Notes: generated by a model from the sequence alone, not told the origin. Positions 22,816-36,047 are shown, counted from the stretch's first letter. The stretch is 64,000 bases of DNA from Orientallactaga sibirica (GCA_036365145.1 JAEOAD010000024.1:9519501-9583500), one strand, 5' to 3'. Program-made: numbers and translations.

Positions 22816-23386
22816 TATAAACTTTAAATCAAAACAATAGACAAGCATACTTTCTCAGATTATGTAATCAGCTAATGTTCTTTTTGTTCAAATTTGTCTA
22901 TTGCCTAAAACTGATGACCAGTACACTTATATATTTTACTCCCTCTTCAATATATGTATATGATTTATAGTTTCAGAAAAGGCTGATACCTTAGGAAACA
23001 AAAACCTACCTCTTCACATTTTATCATTTTTCTCTTTATTTAAATATTACTTCCATTGAGAAGATAGTCATGAGTGATTAATTCTTACATTTTAAAAGAA
23101 AATGTAATCCTGATTTGCAGAAAATATTGAGAAAAGTGCACAATGGCCTGTGCATGTACATTTGAGTTTGAATGTTAAATGGTAGCTAGGTAAGCATCTT
23201 TCAAGTGTAGCTATGCCATTTACAGAGAGTCCATTTGACTGTAAAGATGATGGCTGAGTTGGTCTGTCCATGGACGATGTGTGATTCAGCAGTATAAGTC
23301 ATGACCTGGTCTTATGGATTTATATGCCCTTCATTAACAGTAACTTACTGCTTTGGTACTACAGTGTCAAACAAATAATACTGCCC
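22816..23386. other. Unique sequence
   Basis: AT-rich; no element recognised. Confidence 0.5.
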
Positions 23387-23602
23387 CACAGGGCTGGCAA
23401 GGTAGATCCATAGTTAAAGGCACTTTGTGCAAAGCCTCACAGCTCTGTCTTGATTTTCCATTACCCATGGAAAGCCAGGTACACTTAATGATGCATGCGT
23501 CTGGAGTTTGTTTGCCTTTGCAGGAAGCCCATACTCACTCTATATCTATCTGTTTCACTTTGTCTCTCTCAAATAAATAAATAAAAATATTTTGAAAAAC
23601 TG
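23387..23602 (+). repeat. tRNA-derived SINE
   Basis: A diverged plus-strand copy ('agggctggcaaggtaga', 'catgcgtctggagtttgtttgc') with an (AAAT)n tail. Confidence 0.8.
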
Positions 23603-24299
23603 GTTCACAACTGTATGCAGATATGTTGCTAAGCAAAGCATTAAGATAGACAATGTATAATGTGTCCAATAGCATAGCCACATTAAAACATCTATGTATA
23701 GCAAATCAAATAATTTCATAAGAGGTTTAATTATTTTAAAAAGTGTGGCATTCATAATTCTTGCATCTCTTTAACTGCATATTAATTAGCTTATGAACTA
23801 GCAGTTTTAAAAATGCCAAATCTCAGGAGCTGAAAGCAATAATTTCTGTGATGTGAGTTTGGCAGTGGCTCTCTTGGGATTCACAAGGATCTTCTTGGCA
23901 GTGTTTGGTTGGACTGACTGAGCTCCACATGCCTTCTCATTGAACCCTCATAACAGAAGGGTAGTACTAGGGATGGATTTGGAAACACTAACGACTCAAA
24001 TCATGTAATGACATAAAATTATAGATTAAACATGTCGTATGTCATTTCAATTTTAAGGCCATTAGCTGAATCAAATTATGAGGCTAGCCCAGAATCAGTG
24101 GGTGGAGAAATGGTATCTTCATACAGATAGTTTGGCAGGAATATGTAGGGAAATGAAAAATGCAAAGAAATTATAAACAAATACCAGTAAGAACTGGTGA
24201 AAACGTATAGTAACATAAAACAAGTATGGTTTGAATTAATGCTTGCTATATAGAATGCGGTATTTTTTAGCCAGTTTTAGTTTATGGAAAATATATATA
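23603..24299. other. Unique sequence
   Basis: AT-rich with no recognised repeat. Confidence 0.5.
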
Positions 24300-24416
24300 T
24301 ATTTTTTAATCTGGGCCACCTTGTACATATGGTTAACATTTGTCCTGGAGGATCAACCCTGGGTCCTTTGGATTTTCAGGCAAATGTCTTAACTGCTAAG
24401 CCATTCCTCCAGCCCG
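24300..24416 (-). repeat. tRNA-derived SINE, partial
   Basis: Only the head half is present ('ctgggccaccttgtacatatgg' to 'ccattcctccagccc'). Confidence 0.75.
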
Positions 24417-25828
24417 GTGTTTTTATTTGGAATCCAAAAAAAATTTTTTTTTGGGGGGGGGCTTTTTAGTAGAAAGTCTGTTTCTTGTAATGTATGTAGA
24501 CATTTCTTTCAATTGTGTTCCCATTGTATTCAGAAGTGTGCATGCATAATGTGTACACACAGACACAGGAGCATATATGCAATTTAGATGGCTTGATTTT
24601 TTGCATAATGCTTTCTAAAATCCTTTCTGTTTCTGTGTCAGGGAATGACATCCTCATTTCTCCCATTGCAATTGCTGCCGTGTACTCCCTGGTCTCTAAC
24701 TTAAGTGCACATTGATAAAAGTCATACCAGCCACTCTGTCTTTTGTGGAGGATAAGATCTGCTTTCTACTAAGAATATGACAATAAAACTGTCTCTACTC
24801 CACAGGAGTTTATGACTTTATTATTCTATTCATATTAGATCAATTGCTTTTTGATTTCTCTTTTCCATTGCACTATTTAATAACCATCTTTATTTCTTCA
24901 AAAAAATAAAAGGCCACAAATTATATCTAGATTGTACATTGAAGAATCAGAGCCGGGCTTGTTAGTTAAATACAAGCCAAGAAAGATTAGTAGGCTGGAA
25001 AAGGCATCCACTACAGAGGCCCATGACACTGGGTAGAATGAATTGTTAGAAGTCACAAGTCTGTGCTGCCAGGTAGAAAGGGAGCTTAACCTATTGCAAC
25101 ATGCACATTAAGGTTAATGTGACCTCATTAAGTCGCAGTGGCTTTGTATCCTAAGTATGTCACGGACTGCTGAGTTTCAGTTATACCAGATAAAGGCTAA
25201 AATACTGGTGTTTAAAAAGCCATAAAAATGTTCATTATTTTTTCTCGTATTCATTTATATGGAGAGAACCTATGACGAAATTTATTCAGGCATTTTATGT
25301 TTTAGTGCTTTGGAAATAGGCATAAAACTTAGTTTATTGAAGATATATTCTTAGTAAATGTCATCTAGTTAATTTGCATAGTGTTACATGAAAAATTAAA
25401 GCACCTATGACTGTTTCCACAGCACATACCAAATTCTTTGTATTTGATCATTTCTCAGTTTTTAGCTTACTTACTTTCACTTAGTAGGAATATCCTCGTG
25501 CATTTCATGAAATGACATGGCATTCATTCACACAAATGCATTTTTTTTGCACCTGGACATGAATGTTTAGAGTTGATTTGCATTCATGCTCCACGACTAC
25601 AGCCTAAATCCGTTTACCTGATGTTTCATATCAACAAACTCAGAAGTTTACCAGCTAAATAATTTTAGGGAAAAAAATGAAGTACTAGTTTTGAGGAAGT
25701 TACAGAATTTCAAAAATGCTCTGTATTTCATTTCATCAGATAAATAGAAGCAATTTTTCCTCAATAGAAGTGTGTTTTATGAGCATCTCCTCTCCATAGC
25801 AGTCCTCTTAGTTGTCTAATGAAAATGA
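24417..25828. other. Unique sequence
   Basis: No repeat or coding gene is visible. About 24.95-25.20 kb is less AT-rich than its surroundings and could be a conserved non-coding block, but that needs a cross-species alignment. Confidence 0.4.
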
Positions 25829-25837
25829 GTGATTCCT

Positions 25838-25974
25838 GAGCTGGGCATGGTGGCACACGCTTTTAATCCCAGCACTCGGGAGGCAGAGGTAGGAGGATCG
25901 CTGTGAGTTCAAGGCCATCCTGAGACTACCCAGTGAATTCCAGGTCAGCCTGAGCTAAAGTGAGACCCTACCTC
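25838..25974 (+). repeat. B1 SINE without poly-A tail
   Basis: A near-complete B1 ends at ACCCTACCTC and passes directly into the target duplication. GTGATTCCT is present at 25829-25837 and 25975-25983. The usual A-rich tail is missing. Confidence 0.9.
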
Positions 25975-26204
25975 GTGATTCCTTATCTTTCTTCCTCGGA
26001 TTTTTAAGTGTTATATTATTAGCATGCCACAAATACAGGACTTGAGTTCTTTCATTGTCATAAGATAACTTAATCATATCTTAAGTACAAGGAAATGTTA
26101 ATGCATATAACACTCATTATATCTTTTTATACTTATACATTTATTTAGGCATGATTAATTCACAATAAATACAAACTAATTCCAATATTTGATTATTTCT
26201 TTTT

Positions 26205-26384
26205 GTTTTTAAAGAGAGATAGAGAAAGGACCGGGGAAGGGGAGAAATGGGCACACCAGGGCCTCTGGCTACTGTAAATGAACCCTAGATGTATGCTCCA
26301 CCTTGTGCATCTGGCTTTACATGGGTACTAGGGAATCAAACATGAGCCCTTAGGCTTTGCAGGCAAGTGCCAACCCTCCAGCCC
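26205..26384 (-). repeat. tRNA-derived SINE
   Basis: A minus-strand copy with a GA-rich block and 'gggcacaccagggcctctggctactg', ending 'ccctccagccc'. Confidence 0.85.
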
Positions 26385-26478
26385 AGTATTTATTTAATAT
26401 CGGCAATAATATATTCATGTTAAACTATTAGATATGGACAAACAACCAAAAAGAAAAAAAAATTAAAGCCATCGGCCT

Positions 26479-26829
26479 TGTTGCAGTCAGGTTCACAGTG
26501 CTGGCAGAAATCACCCGACTAAGAGCAGCTTGTGGGAAAAAAAGAGGTTTATTTTGGCTTACAGGCTCGAGGGGGAAGCTCCATGATAGCAGGGAAAACG
26601 ATAGCATGAGCAGAGGGTGGACATCACTCTCTGGTCAACATAAGGTGGACAACAGCAACAGGAGAGTGTGCCAAACACTGGCAAGGGGAAGCTGGTTATC
26701 ATACCCATAAGCCCGCCCCCAACAATACTCTGCCTCCAGGAGGTGTTAATTCTCAAATTGCCATCAGCTGGGAACCTAGCATTCAGAACACTTGAAGTTT
26801 ATGGGGGACACCTGAATCAAACCACCACA
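26479..26829 (-). mobile_element. Solo MaLR LTR with exact TSD
   Basis: A complete 351-bp LTR: plus-strand view TGTTGCAGTCAGG to CCACCACA. It is flanked by the perfect 5-bp duplication GGCCT (26474-26478 and 26830-26834), typical of ERVL/MaLR integration. It is the best-defined copy of the subfamily also found at 13768, 15731, 20337 and, truncated, 59340. On the minus strand it carries the pre-end AATAAA as 'tttatt' at 26548-26553. Confidence 0.92.
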
Positions 26830-26875
26830 GGCCTCAAAGGTTTTCTTGTGCTGTTTAAATAATCTCTCTCAAAGA

Positions 26876-26985
26876 CATGCTGAGGAGGCAGAGAGGGAGG
26901 TTAAGCACTTCAAGTTCAGTACCATCCTAGAAACCTAGCAAGTGTTATATAATAAGACAGTGTCTCAAATAACCAAAAATAAAAT
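26876..26985 (+). repeat. Old B1-like remnant
   Basis: Degenerate: 'gaggaggcagagagggagg', 'agttcagtaccatcctag', 'agtgtctcaaataacc'. Confidence 0.5.
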
Positions 26986-27029
26986 AAATCACATTGAATA
27001 TAAATTAAAATAAATTTATAAAATAAAAT

Positions 27030-27610
27030 ACAACCCTCCCCACCCCTCTTTGTCACATAGTTTCCAACCATAAATCACCTTCCATGTACATTCTGTCCTT
27101 CCAGATTGTTTAGTATTTCTAGAACTTACATGAATGGAATCATTTATTTTCTGGATAATTTATTCAACAAAAACATTTAGAGATTTTTTTATGGCATGAG
27201 TATCCCCTATTTACTTCTTTTTATGACTGTATTCTACTGAATATTTTTGTAATGCCTTCATTCTTGGGTTATAGATAATTGCATTAATTTCAGTTTTAGC
27301 TTATCACAATCCTTGTTTTGAGGCAAAACATGAAGTAAAATTGTGGCTACATCATATTTTCAAAATATATTAAACTTTGTAAAGACATTATTCAGCTATT
27401 GCAACCCTAGATTTATCCTGGCTTCCCATCCTTAACTATGTTGAAATTTGGCCATTTTACCAGCTATAGAGTGACAATATATGACTAAATTTTTTTTCCG
27501 ATTGTATAATGAAATTCAACATCTTTCATGTGGCCATATGCCATCCATATAGCACATTTCTTAAATTGTCTAATCTGATATTGTGTCTATCTAAGAAAAA
27601 AGTTTACTTC
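27030..27610 (-). mobile_element. Ancient L1 (L1M-type) ORF2 end/3' UTR
   Basis: The plus strand reads 'tttctagaacttacatgaatggaatcat', 'gactgtattctactgaatat' and 'ttcaacatctttcatgtggccatatgcc'. These are all recognisable in antisense as the 3' end of old mammalian L1s. It is heavily diverged and non-coding. Confidence 0.65.
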
Positions 27611-27639
27611 CTGAGTTTGGTTGAGTTTTTTTTTTTTTT

Positions 27640-27677
27640 TTTCCATTTTCTTTCTTTTATTTTTCAAGATTTTATTT

Positions 27678-27718
<41 letters not shown>

Positions 27719-27865
27719 GGTGTGCCAGGGCCACCAGCCACTGCAAACGAACTTCAGATGCAGGCACTACCTTGTGCATCTGGCTTACGTGGGTCCTAGA
27801 GAATCCAACCAATGTCATTTGGCTTTGCAGGCAAATGCCTTAAGAACTAATCAATCCCTACAGTC
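27640..27865 (-). repeat. tRNA-derived SINE
   Basis: A minus-strand copy with an expanded (GA)n tract (27682-27714) and the body 'ccactgcaaacgaacttcag'. Confidence 0.9.
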
Positions 27866-27930
27866 TGAGTTTTCTGCTTTTAAAGCTCAATTTATTTTAT
27901 TTATTTGATAATGATTATTATTTGTTTGTT

Positions 27931-27931
27931 A

Positions 27932-27973
<42 letters not shown>
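27931..27973. repeat. (TG)n microsatellite
   Basis: About 21 TG units at the 3' tail of a B4-type SINE on the minus strand. Confidence 0.95.
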
Positions 27974-27976
<3 letters not shown>

Positions 27977-28240
27977 GTAGCCATGGTGCACATGTTGAGA
28001 TCATAGGACAGACTCAAGGTGTGTTTTCATCCCTTCACCCTTCTTTTGAGACCTTTTGGACAGTGTCTCTCTTGCAACTGCTGGTTCTCCAGGCTCCACC
28101 TCCCATTGGTCATAGGGAAGCTGGAATTACAGATGTGTGAATTTGGCTTATGTAGATTTTGAGTATAACCAAACATAGATCATCCAAGTTACAATCAATA
28201 GCCTTTAAAAATTGAGCTATCTCCTCAGAAGCAGAAGTCT
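27974..28240 (-). repeat. B4/RSINE1-type SINE remnant
   Basis: On the plus strand: 'catggtgcacatgttgagatcataggaca', 'gagaccttttggacagtgtctctc', 'ctggaattacagatgtgtgaatttggctta', 'gagctatctcctcag'. This is the antisense order of B4-type SINEs (B1-like part plus ID-like head). Confidence 0.6.
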
Positions 28241-31200
28241 TTCTTTCTGAGTAAATTCATCATTTTAAAGAATAATGCATGTAATCATAATTACAAAATC
28301 ATTTCAAATGTAAGTGCATCAAAATCTTACTATGCATCTCCAAAAATATGTTTTTTTATCCTACTCTTCCTCTTTTTCCTTCTTCACTTTCTAATTTGTC
28401 CTTTTCTTACCAACTGACCTTTTCCTTCCTTCTTCTCTCCTTCCTTTTTCCTCTATTTTCATTTCTCTTTTGTATGCCATTCTTTTATTTTCTTATTCCA
28501 TATATACTGCTTAATTTATGACTTCTTAAATTATGGTTTAAAATATAAGTAACTGTATTGAGTACCTTATTTACTATAAATGGCTATAAATATCCCAATA
28601 AATACTCTATATTATATATATTGTGATCTGTTATTTTATTTTAATTTTGTTTTATGTATCAGTCAAAATTAATTAAAATCAAATTTTAAAAGTTCAAAGT
28701 AATTACTTAAAATATTTCTAATTTCCTTTTTATTTAATATTTTACACATAAATTAATTAGATTTATTTAATTTAGTTTCCAAATAAAAGGTAGTTCCTTC
28801 AAATAAATTTTTTGTTAATTAATTAACTTTTATGTTTTCATAATTTAGTTCTGAAGATTTAATTTAGTGCCCTGTTTATGCCATTTAAATGTTCTACCAT
28901 TGATCCATAAGCCCATCTCTATTATAATTTCTAACTTACTAATGTTAGAGTTTCAGAACACATATTTATATAATATAATTTAGAAATCAGTGAGCTTTTT
29001 ATTCAAAAGAATACATTGTTCATAGAATCTTGAATAATGTCCTATTTGTACCTCAAAAATGTGAATTCTCAGAAAGGAATAGGGGGCTATATGCATTCCT
29101 CTTCCACTCCTGAATCCTTCCCTGAGGAATTCTTTGCAGTTAATATATGCTATAGGGAGAGCAGTTATTTTCTTCAGTAATATAGCCACTAGTAAATTGC
29201 ATCTGCTTTTGTAAATAATCTCTTATGCAAATAAATAAATAAAAAAATTTAAAAACATAATGGAATTTTCATATAATGCCAAAAAGAATTATACATAAAC
29301 TCTACATTTTAATTATTAGGTGTTTTAGCTGTGGGTATGAATTAGTAACTAGTTAAAATGTTAATACATACTGGATCATAAAATACATAAATGAATTATT
29401 GATAATTATAATCAAGATTTTCACTATCAGAAAAAAAAATAAATCTAGCAATGGTAGTGAGAGGAATAGAACAAAACCCTTACTGGTGTGTTAGTATGTA
29501 GAATGTGCACTTTTATAAATCCACCTATATGCACATGTCAGCCAGTCTATCATTGCCTACCTCCCCTCAAGCCTGAGGGATTTTGAATTTTTCCCTATTA
29601 CTGTTGATTTGAATTCAATATCACAAGGATTTGAAGTAGTCTTTTATAGTTTTTTATATAAAGAATTGTCTGTTTAAAAGATCTGTAAAATTCTTTCAGA
29701 GACAATGAGAATTCTTGTTCCTCCAAATTTCAGTGTACATACTTACTTGCTAAATAATCCTCCATGCCTCTCCCAGTCACCTGCTTGTCTAACCTCAGCA
29801 TTGTCATGTTTCTGTTTTTAAGTGAATGTGAAGATAAAGGAAGTTAAAACTAACTTTTAAAGCATTTTAACAAAAATGTAGTATTTTTAAAGTTATTAAA
29901 ATTTTCAGTATGTTGCCTTTAACTTAATATTGAAATACTTTATTTGAAAATGTATATATGCTTGAAAATCTTGTAAATGGGGAGTAAGTGGGTAGTACAC
30001 AGAATGGGACTCGTATTACTCTTATGCTTTTCACACATTTGTGAATGAAATCTTCATATTTATGATACTTGTGACTTATAAGAAGGAATCACTTTACAGT
30101 CATTTGTACTCTATAGGAGAACTTTTAAGTCTTTAGAATGTAAGGTGACAGTATGATGGCAGTGTATGGAAATAAAGCAGATTTTATACTGTCTTTTTTC
30201 CTTACATCTGAAAAGTTCTATTTGCAGATATGAATTAAGTACTCATGTAAAACCTAAAGTATTTTACCATTTAATTAATATTCTGTACTTCTGATAATAT
30301 TCATATATATGCTAATTCAATTTAATTAAATATTATGTCTATAAAGATGACTTCACTCTAATTTTACTTTGATTTATAGTTCAGATTTGAAAGGCTTTCT
30401 GGATTCAATTCGTAGTCAAAGACCTAAATTATCTCTAATGAATCACCACATTTAAGGGTTGATATACTTCTGGCTGCTATAACTCACATGCACTACATAT
30501 ATTTTATAGTTTCTCTGTTTTCAGATCACAAAAATGTCACCTCTGTGCTGTTCTCTTTAATATTTCCAGTTTAATGAAGATCTTATGATAAGTCATGCAC
30601 CATGAACTAACAAAAGTTAAATGTTAAATACCTTAAATATGTTTTTTGTGTTTCAAAATTTACCTTCAATTCTTGTTTTCTGCACAATTTGGAAATAATT
30701 TAAGTATCCATTTATAATAATAGTATTAATCATTTATTATTATATTTTGTATTTTTTACAATTTGCTAAAAAATAGCCTTATATAGCCACATTATTACTT
30801 TTTAAAGGGCATCACTGAACAGAGACCAATTATTCACTGGACTTCAGCACCGTACACCAAGCTTTTCCTTGTTCTTGACTCCTTCCACAGTACAGTAATA
30901 TCCCATGGCCTCTGTGGTGTTGAATTTATGGAAGCTATATTACCAATGAAATGCAAAGGTTGGCCAACAAATTCCTTTGACTCTTGTATTAGTAAGGCAA
31001 ATGCAAATGTCCTAGATTTATTATCTTCAGGAAGTATCTAAGCATTCTTAGCCTTTGAAAAGATAGTCTTCAGTCACAAGTCAGATATAATCATGGAAAA
31101 AAAAATAATTTGTTTCCAAGTGACTGACCAAGGAAAACTTATCCACTACCTAGTAAATTAGATCATCATATTTATTTCCCTAGGTGAATAATTTGACCTA

Positions 31201-31779
31201 TAGAGCAGATGTTTACTATATGAAGATGCGTCAAGACACCATTGAGGTGATAGTACAACTGTCTTTTTTTTATTTTTAACATTTCCAAATCAATTTCATT
31301 ATAAATGTCAGCTTCATCTGTTCCTGGCAGATGAATTTTCTGCTAGATATGTACAAATGTACTATCCTGGCTTTAGAAATATTTGAATAGGATTGGAAAC
31401 ATTGAATGGATATATTTGTCTCACTTGTGTGGGCAGTAGGACAAGTTGTACAGATCAAATTAATTTTGAGAATGAATGTACAATAGAAACATCCAAATGG
31501 GCCTTCTTGCCAAGAACTTGAATGAGAGGATATGGAATCCCAAGAACAAGGATAACCCTTGAGAAAACACATGTCCTCAATAAGCCAAGAATGAGATGCC
31601 TCAAGGTGTGGAATCCCAATAACATGACATACTTACTTACTTATTACTTAACACATTTTATCTTGAAGCTATCTTATTAACTGATTCTGGAAATCCTTGC
31701 AGTACTACATTCAGCAAAGTGTTGCCAAGAGTAAAGAAAACTCATATGTAATAAAGAATGTCACCACCTTTTCTGACTT
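28241..31779. other. Long AT-rich unique stretch
   Basis: About 3.5 kb without recognisable repeats. The longest frame is a 98-codon antisense ORF at 31276-31572 beside a T-rich tract (31264-31277), which might be a decayed retrocopy on the minus strand. I recognise no product. Confidence 0.4.
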
Positions 31780-31975
31780 GTCTATTTTTTATTTAATTAC
31801 TTGAGAGACAAAGAGAGAGGGAGGGGGGAAAGTGGGTGTGCCAGGGCCCTTAGCCCCTGCAAATGAACTCCAGATGCTTGAACCACCTTGTGCATATGGC
31901 TTCCTGGGGAATCAAACCTGAGTTCTTAGGCTTTGTAGGCAAGTGCCTTTACTGCTAAGCCATCACTTTAGCTCA
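31780..31975 (-). repeat. tRNA-derived SINE
   Basis: A minus-strand copy: 'gggtgtgccagggcccttagcccctgc', 'aactccagatgcttg', 'gctaagccatcactttagctc'. Confidence 0.88.
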
Positions 31976-32006
31976 TGACCTATTTTTAAAAGCCTTTTAA
32001 AAATAT

Positions 32007-32007
32007 G

Positions 32008-32056
<49 letters not shown>
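32007..32056. repeat. (AT)n microsatellite
   Basis: About 24 units. Confidence 0.95.
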
Positions 32057-32060
<4 letters not shown>

Positions 32061-32156
32061 TACATCTATTCATTTATTTTAACATTTTTAAGAAAAAATA
32101 GATAATGGGGGCATGAACTTTATGTTTTATTTTCATTTCTAAAAGCCTTTTTTGAA

Positions 32157-32321
32157 GCCGGGCGTGGTGGCACACGCTTTTAATCCCAGCACTCGGGAGG
32201 CAGACGTAGGAGGATCGCTGTGAGTTTGAGGCCACCCTGAGACTACATAGTGAATTCCAGGTCAGCCTGGGCTACAGTAAGACCCTACCTGGAAAACCAA
32301 AAAAAATAATAAATAAAAAAT
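32157..32321 (+). repeat. B1 SINE with 16-bp TSD
   Basis: An intact B1 from GCCGGGCGTGG through 'gaccctacct' and an A-rich tail, flanked by AAAAGCCTTTTTTGAA at 32141-32156 and 32322-32337. It is a young insertion. Confidence 0.95.
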
Positions 32322-32335
32322 AAAAGCCTTTTTTG

Positions 32336-32337
<2 letters not shown>

Positions 32338-32379
<42 letters not shown>
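32338..32379. repeat. (TA)n microsatellite
   Basis: About 21 units adjoining the B1 target duplication. Confidence 0.95.
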
Positions 32380-32385
<6 letters not shown>

Positions 32386-34312
32386 ATGTACACATAAGTG
32401 GTGATCTGTAGCTAAAATCTGAAGGAAAAACTCAAAATTAATATTGAAATGAAATAATAGAGTGAGAAATTCATATTTAATATGAGATGTGGGTCTTGTA
32501 TTAGATTAAAACAAGGACAGAGTAGACTGTTTTAAAATATTGTATTCTATTTCTTGTGAAATTTATACTTCTCCTTACAAAAACAGTAAGGGATTCATAG
32601 GAAATATCTTTATTGTAAATTGTTTTTCATTATAGAATATGTTGGTTAGTGTTCTATTTACCTTATAAATTTTAGAAATCTCTAATTTGCACATTGTCTT
32701 TATAGAGACAAACACTTATGTAGCAATGAGAGGTGTTTATCCTCATTTTTTCTATTGCATTTTAAATTATATTCTGTGAAACTTCCCTGAGTAAAAATTC
32801 CAAGTCTTTCATTAAGTATGTCTGTCTACTATGACAGGATTCTAAACTTGAGAGAAACCACAATATAAAATCGTGATAGTGGTAGTAAAAACAATAGTGT
32901 CTACTTGATTAGATGCTTGTGAAATATGTGTGAGTTAACATATCTAAATGGCTACTTGAGTTTAAGGTGTTAAGGAAAATGGCTACCCGTTTTCATTTTG
33001 CAGTTATTTACTATGATATATTTTTCTGTTTTGAGACTGTCTCATATACTTCCAGCTGACCTTGAATTTGCTTTGCAGCCACAGAAGACCATGAATTCCT
33101 GCCCCTACCTCTCAATTATGTACCTTAATGTCTGTGTCTCCATTCCTAGAGCTGTGACATATTTCACTGACATCTTGAAAATGAACCAAGATTATTTGTT
33201 TCTATGATCAAGAAAAGGGAACTTTTAAATATTTATTATTTATAATATATTGATAGTTTTATATGTGTAATCAATGTATCTTGATCATATTAATCCAGAT
33301 TACACTTTATTGGACTGATTGCACTCCTGAACCCTCTTTCCATTTAGTCTTATTGCTTGCACCGTTCTACTGCTTTTTCATTAATGACTCAGTGGCATGA
33401 ACAATAATTTGCCTGAACATACGTAACTTACACGTGGCTACTGAAGTAAAGTTTCCCTTCTCCTAATAGCCATTAACTACCAGTGACTCCTCTTGGAGTG
33501 ATACAGCCACATGAGGCTGTGCTTATGTCTTTTTCGTCCCGCTTTGTTTTAGATGATCCTTCGCCCCAGAATTTTTGAGGTAATATTTATTATATTGAAT
33601 TAATCATATCATTGTTATTAAATGTTTACAATATTTAATTACAAAGTAGTAGTATCCACATCAATATCTAAGTGGTAATAATAGTTTCATGATTTATATT
33701 TAGTAATTAGTCAAAAGTCTAAATCTCTGAAATGGGATATATCTTTGATTTGCTATCAACTTGCACATGAAAGTGTAAAAAATAGTTGAAACTCTTCTTT
33801 TCAAAATTGTCTGTAGTTGAAATGAATTACATGAAGGAAAAAAAAAATTATCAAACTACTGCAGTTAGAATATGTGATTCTTTATCTCAATTGTCATCCT
33901 GATTTAGATTCCCCTGGTTGACCAACCTTTGGTTGTGTACATGTGGGTGTTTCCAGAGACACATGTGTGAATCTCAAACACCACACACAGCACATCTCAA
34001 AACCTAATGTATGCACAAATGTGTTATTTTAATTCTCTTTAGCGCTTAATATATTCCTCCATTTATTTATTCTAGGCTGACAGTATGAGGTACAATTCTA
34101 GCATATTGTGCACATATTTTTCTACTCACAGTGCTGTGCTGTTGTCATTTTCTTCCCATATATTATCAGAACTAAAATAGTTGCAACTTCTTTAGTTAAT
34201 CATGAGAAAAAATTAATATAGTAGAAGCATATATTACATGTCCCTATTTTTTTTTTTTTTTATGTTTCTAGGTTTCTATCTTTCATAGATCTACCTATGA
34301 TCAGGCTTCTTT

Positions 34313-34314
<2 letters not shown>
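32380..34314. other. AT-rich unique sequence
   Basis: It holds an old antisense B1 remnant at about 33025-33120 ('gagactgtctcatata', 'cagctgaccttgaatttgc') and otherwise nothing I recognise. Confidence 0.5.

Positions 34315-34365
<51 letters not shown>
34315..34365. repeat. 51-bp A homopolymer
   Basis: An uninterrupted A-run not preceded by a recognisable SINE or L1 body. Confidence 0.95.
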
Positions 34366-34369
<4 letters not shown>

Positions 34370-34399
34370 CCTTATTGTATATTGTATGCTATAGGGATT

Positions 34400-34500
34400 T
34401 TTTTTTTTTTTTCAGGTTTTTGAGATGTCTAGCTGTGTAGGCCTGACTGGCCAGAAACATGCTATGTAAGCTAGGTTGATCTAGCATTAGAGGCCTTTTT
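34400..34500 (-). repeat. Old B1 remnant
   Basis: 'ggtttttgagatgtctagctgtgtaggcctgactggcc' and 'gctaggttgatctagcattag' fit a degenerate antisense B1. Confidence 0.5.
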
Positions 34501-35732
34501 CCTCCTTAGCACTATCAAGGAAAAGACTTACAAGGACAGCCCAATGGATAAATTTCAGGACTCAGGATGCTGAACGATTTCTCCACAATTTACTAGATGA
34601 GACCTTAGTAAAGTAGATGGTGAGAATTGGGTTTCCCCTAAGACTCAATGTGACCCAGGATTGGTTGACACTATTTTATAATAGTTGCAGCCTCTACTGA
34701 AACAGGTATTGATTTAATCCTCTTTAAATCTGCGCCCCACCCCACCCCAAAAGGAGATAAGTTCTAGATACTTAAAAGACTTGTGCTTAGGGAATTTATG
34801 GGAACCATAACCAAGTACTGGCCTGTAGTTCTGCCACTGTGACATCAGTGAAATCAAGGTGTCCACAGTTATTATAAGCTTATCTTGGATGCTTAGCTTC
34901 TTGTCCAATAAATTAGGTATTTAATGAATTCAAAAAATCTATTATATGAAGGTAGATTTTAACCTTTGGAAGACCCCAGTGCATTTGTCAGTTAGAATCA
35001 ATTTCTAGGAAGTAGACTTTCAAGGGCACAAATGAAAACTTGCATGTTTGTGAACTTTAGGCATGTATCTTTTTGTCTTTATTTTATTTTTGTTATTATG
35101 ACATTTATTAAATTTTGATCATCATAAATTTAGATATTGTAGACATGTGAGAACTTCAGACAAAACTTGAAGTTTCTTCACTTCAAAGACCATGAAACCT
35201 ATGCATTCATTCATAGGACATGCATTATTATTTGAAACATCCACTATGCATAATGCAAAGAAAAATCTGTTTATATTTAATTTTTATGCCACTACTATCT
35301 GATTGCCTGCCTAACTATACTCAAGATAGATGATTAATAGGACTTTTGTCCTTTTCCTTCATTGATTTTTTTAGATAAGTCCTTGCAATATCTCTCAAAA
35401 TCAGCTCTTCCTATTTATTCTGACTGCTACTACATTTATTTGAAATCACATTTCACTAACCATCATATCTAAGTAGATCCTTAACCTGGTTTTCTTAGTA
35501 CACTCATTTTCCCCTTTTAATCCATTTTTATACTGCTTTCATTATATTCTTCACAGATACTCTTCTAATCAGGTCATTTCCATGGTGAAAGTTGTCAATT
35601 GACCTGTTCTTTTTTTTTTAAGAATAGTGTTCAAGTTATAATGTGCCAATATAATTTCATTTCATATTTTCCATTATATATCTAACAATTCCAAACCCTT
35701 ATCATATTTTACTATTAAAATGTAGGACCAAA
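34501..35732. other. Unique sequence
   Basis: AT-rich; no gene or repeat recognised. Confidence 0.5.
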
Positions 35733-35908
35733 GCAGGGCGTGGTGGCACATGCTTTTAATCCCAGCTATCGGGAGGCAGAGCTAAAAGGATTGCCGTGAG
35801 TTCAAGATCACCCTGAGAATACAGAGTGAATTCCACGTCAGCTTGGGCTAGAGTGGGACCCTACCTTGAAACAAATGAAAAATACCAAAAAAACAGAAAA
35901 AAAAGGAC
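35733..35908 (+). repeat. B1 SINE
   Basis: 'gcagggcgtggtggcaca' to 'gggaccctaccttg' with an A-rich tail. Confidence 0.92.
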
Positions 35909-35997
35909 AAACAGATGCCTTAAACTGACATAAAAATTGGGATGATTCAGTGTTTTATTTGACTATCTTTGGAAGTATGTCTGTTCTTTCAATGTCA

Positions 35998-35998
<1 letters not shown>

Positions 35999-36045
<47 letters not shown>
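35999..36045. repeat. 47-bp A homopolymer
   Basis: An uninterrupted A-run with no attached retroelement visible. Confidence 0.95.

Positions 36046-36047
<2 letters not shown>

Noticed and set aside
31276..31572. 98-codon antisense frame as a processed pseudogene
   Set aside because: A T-rich tract lies at the expected tail position, but I recognise no parent protein and no target duplication.
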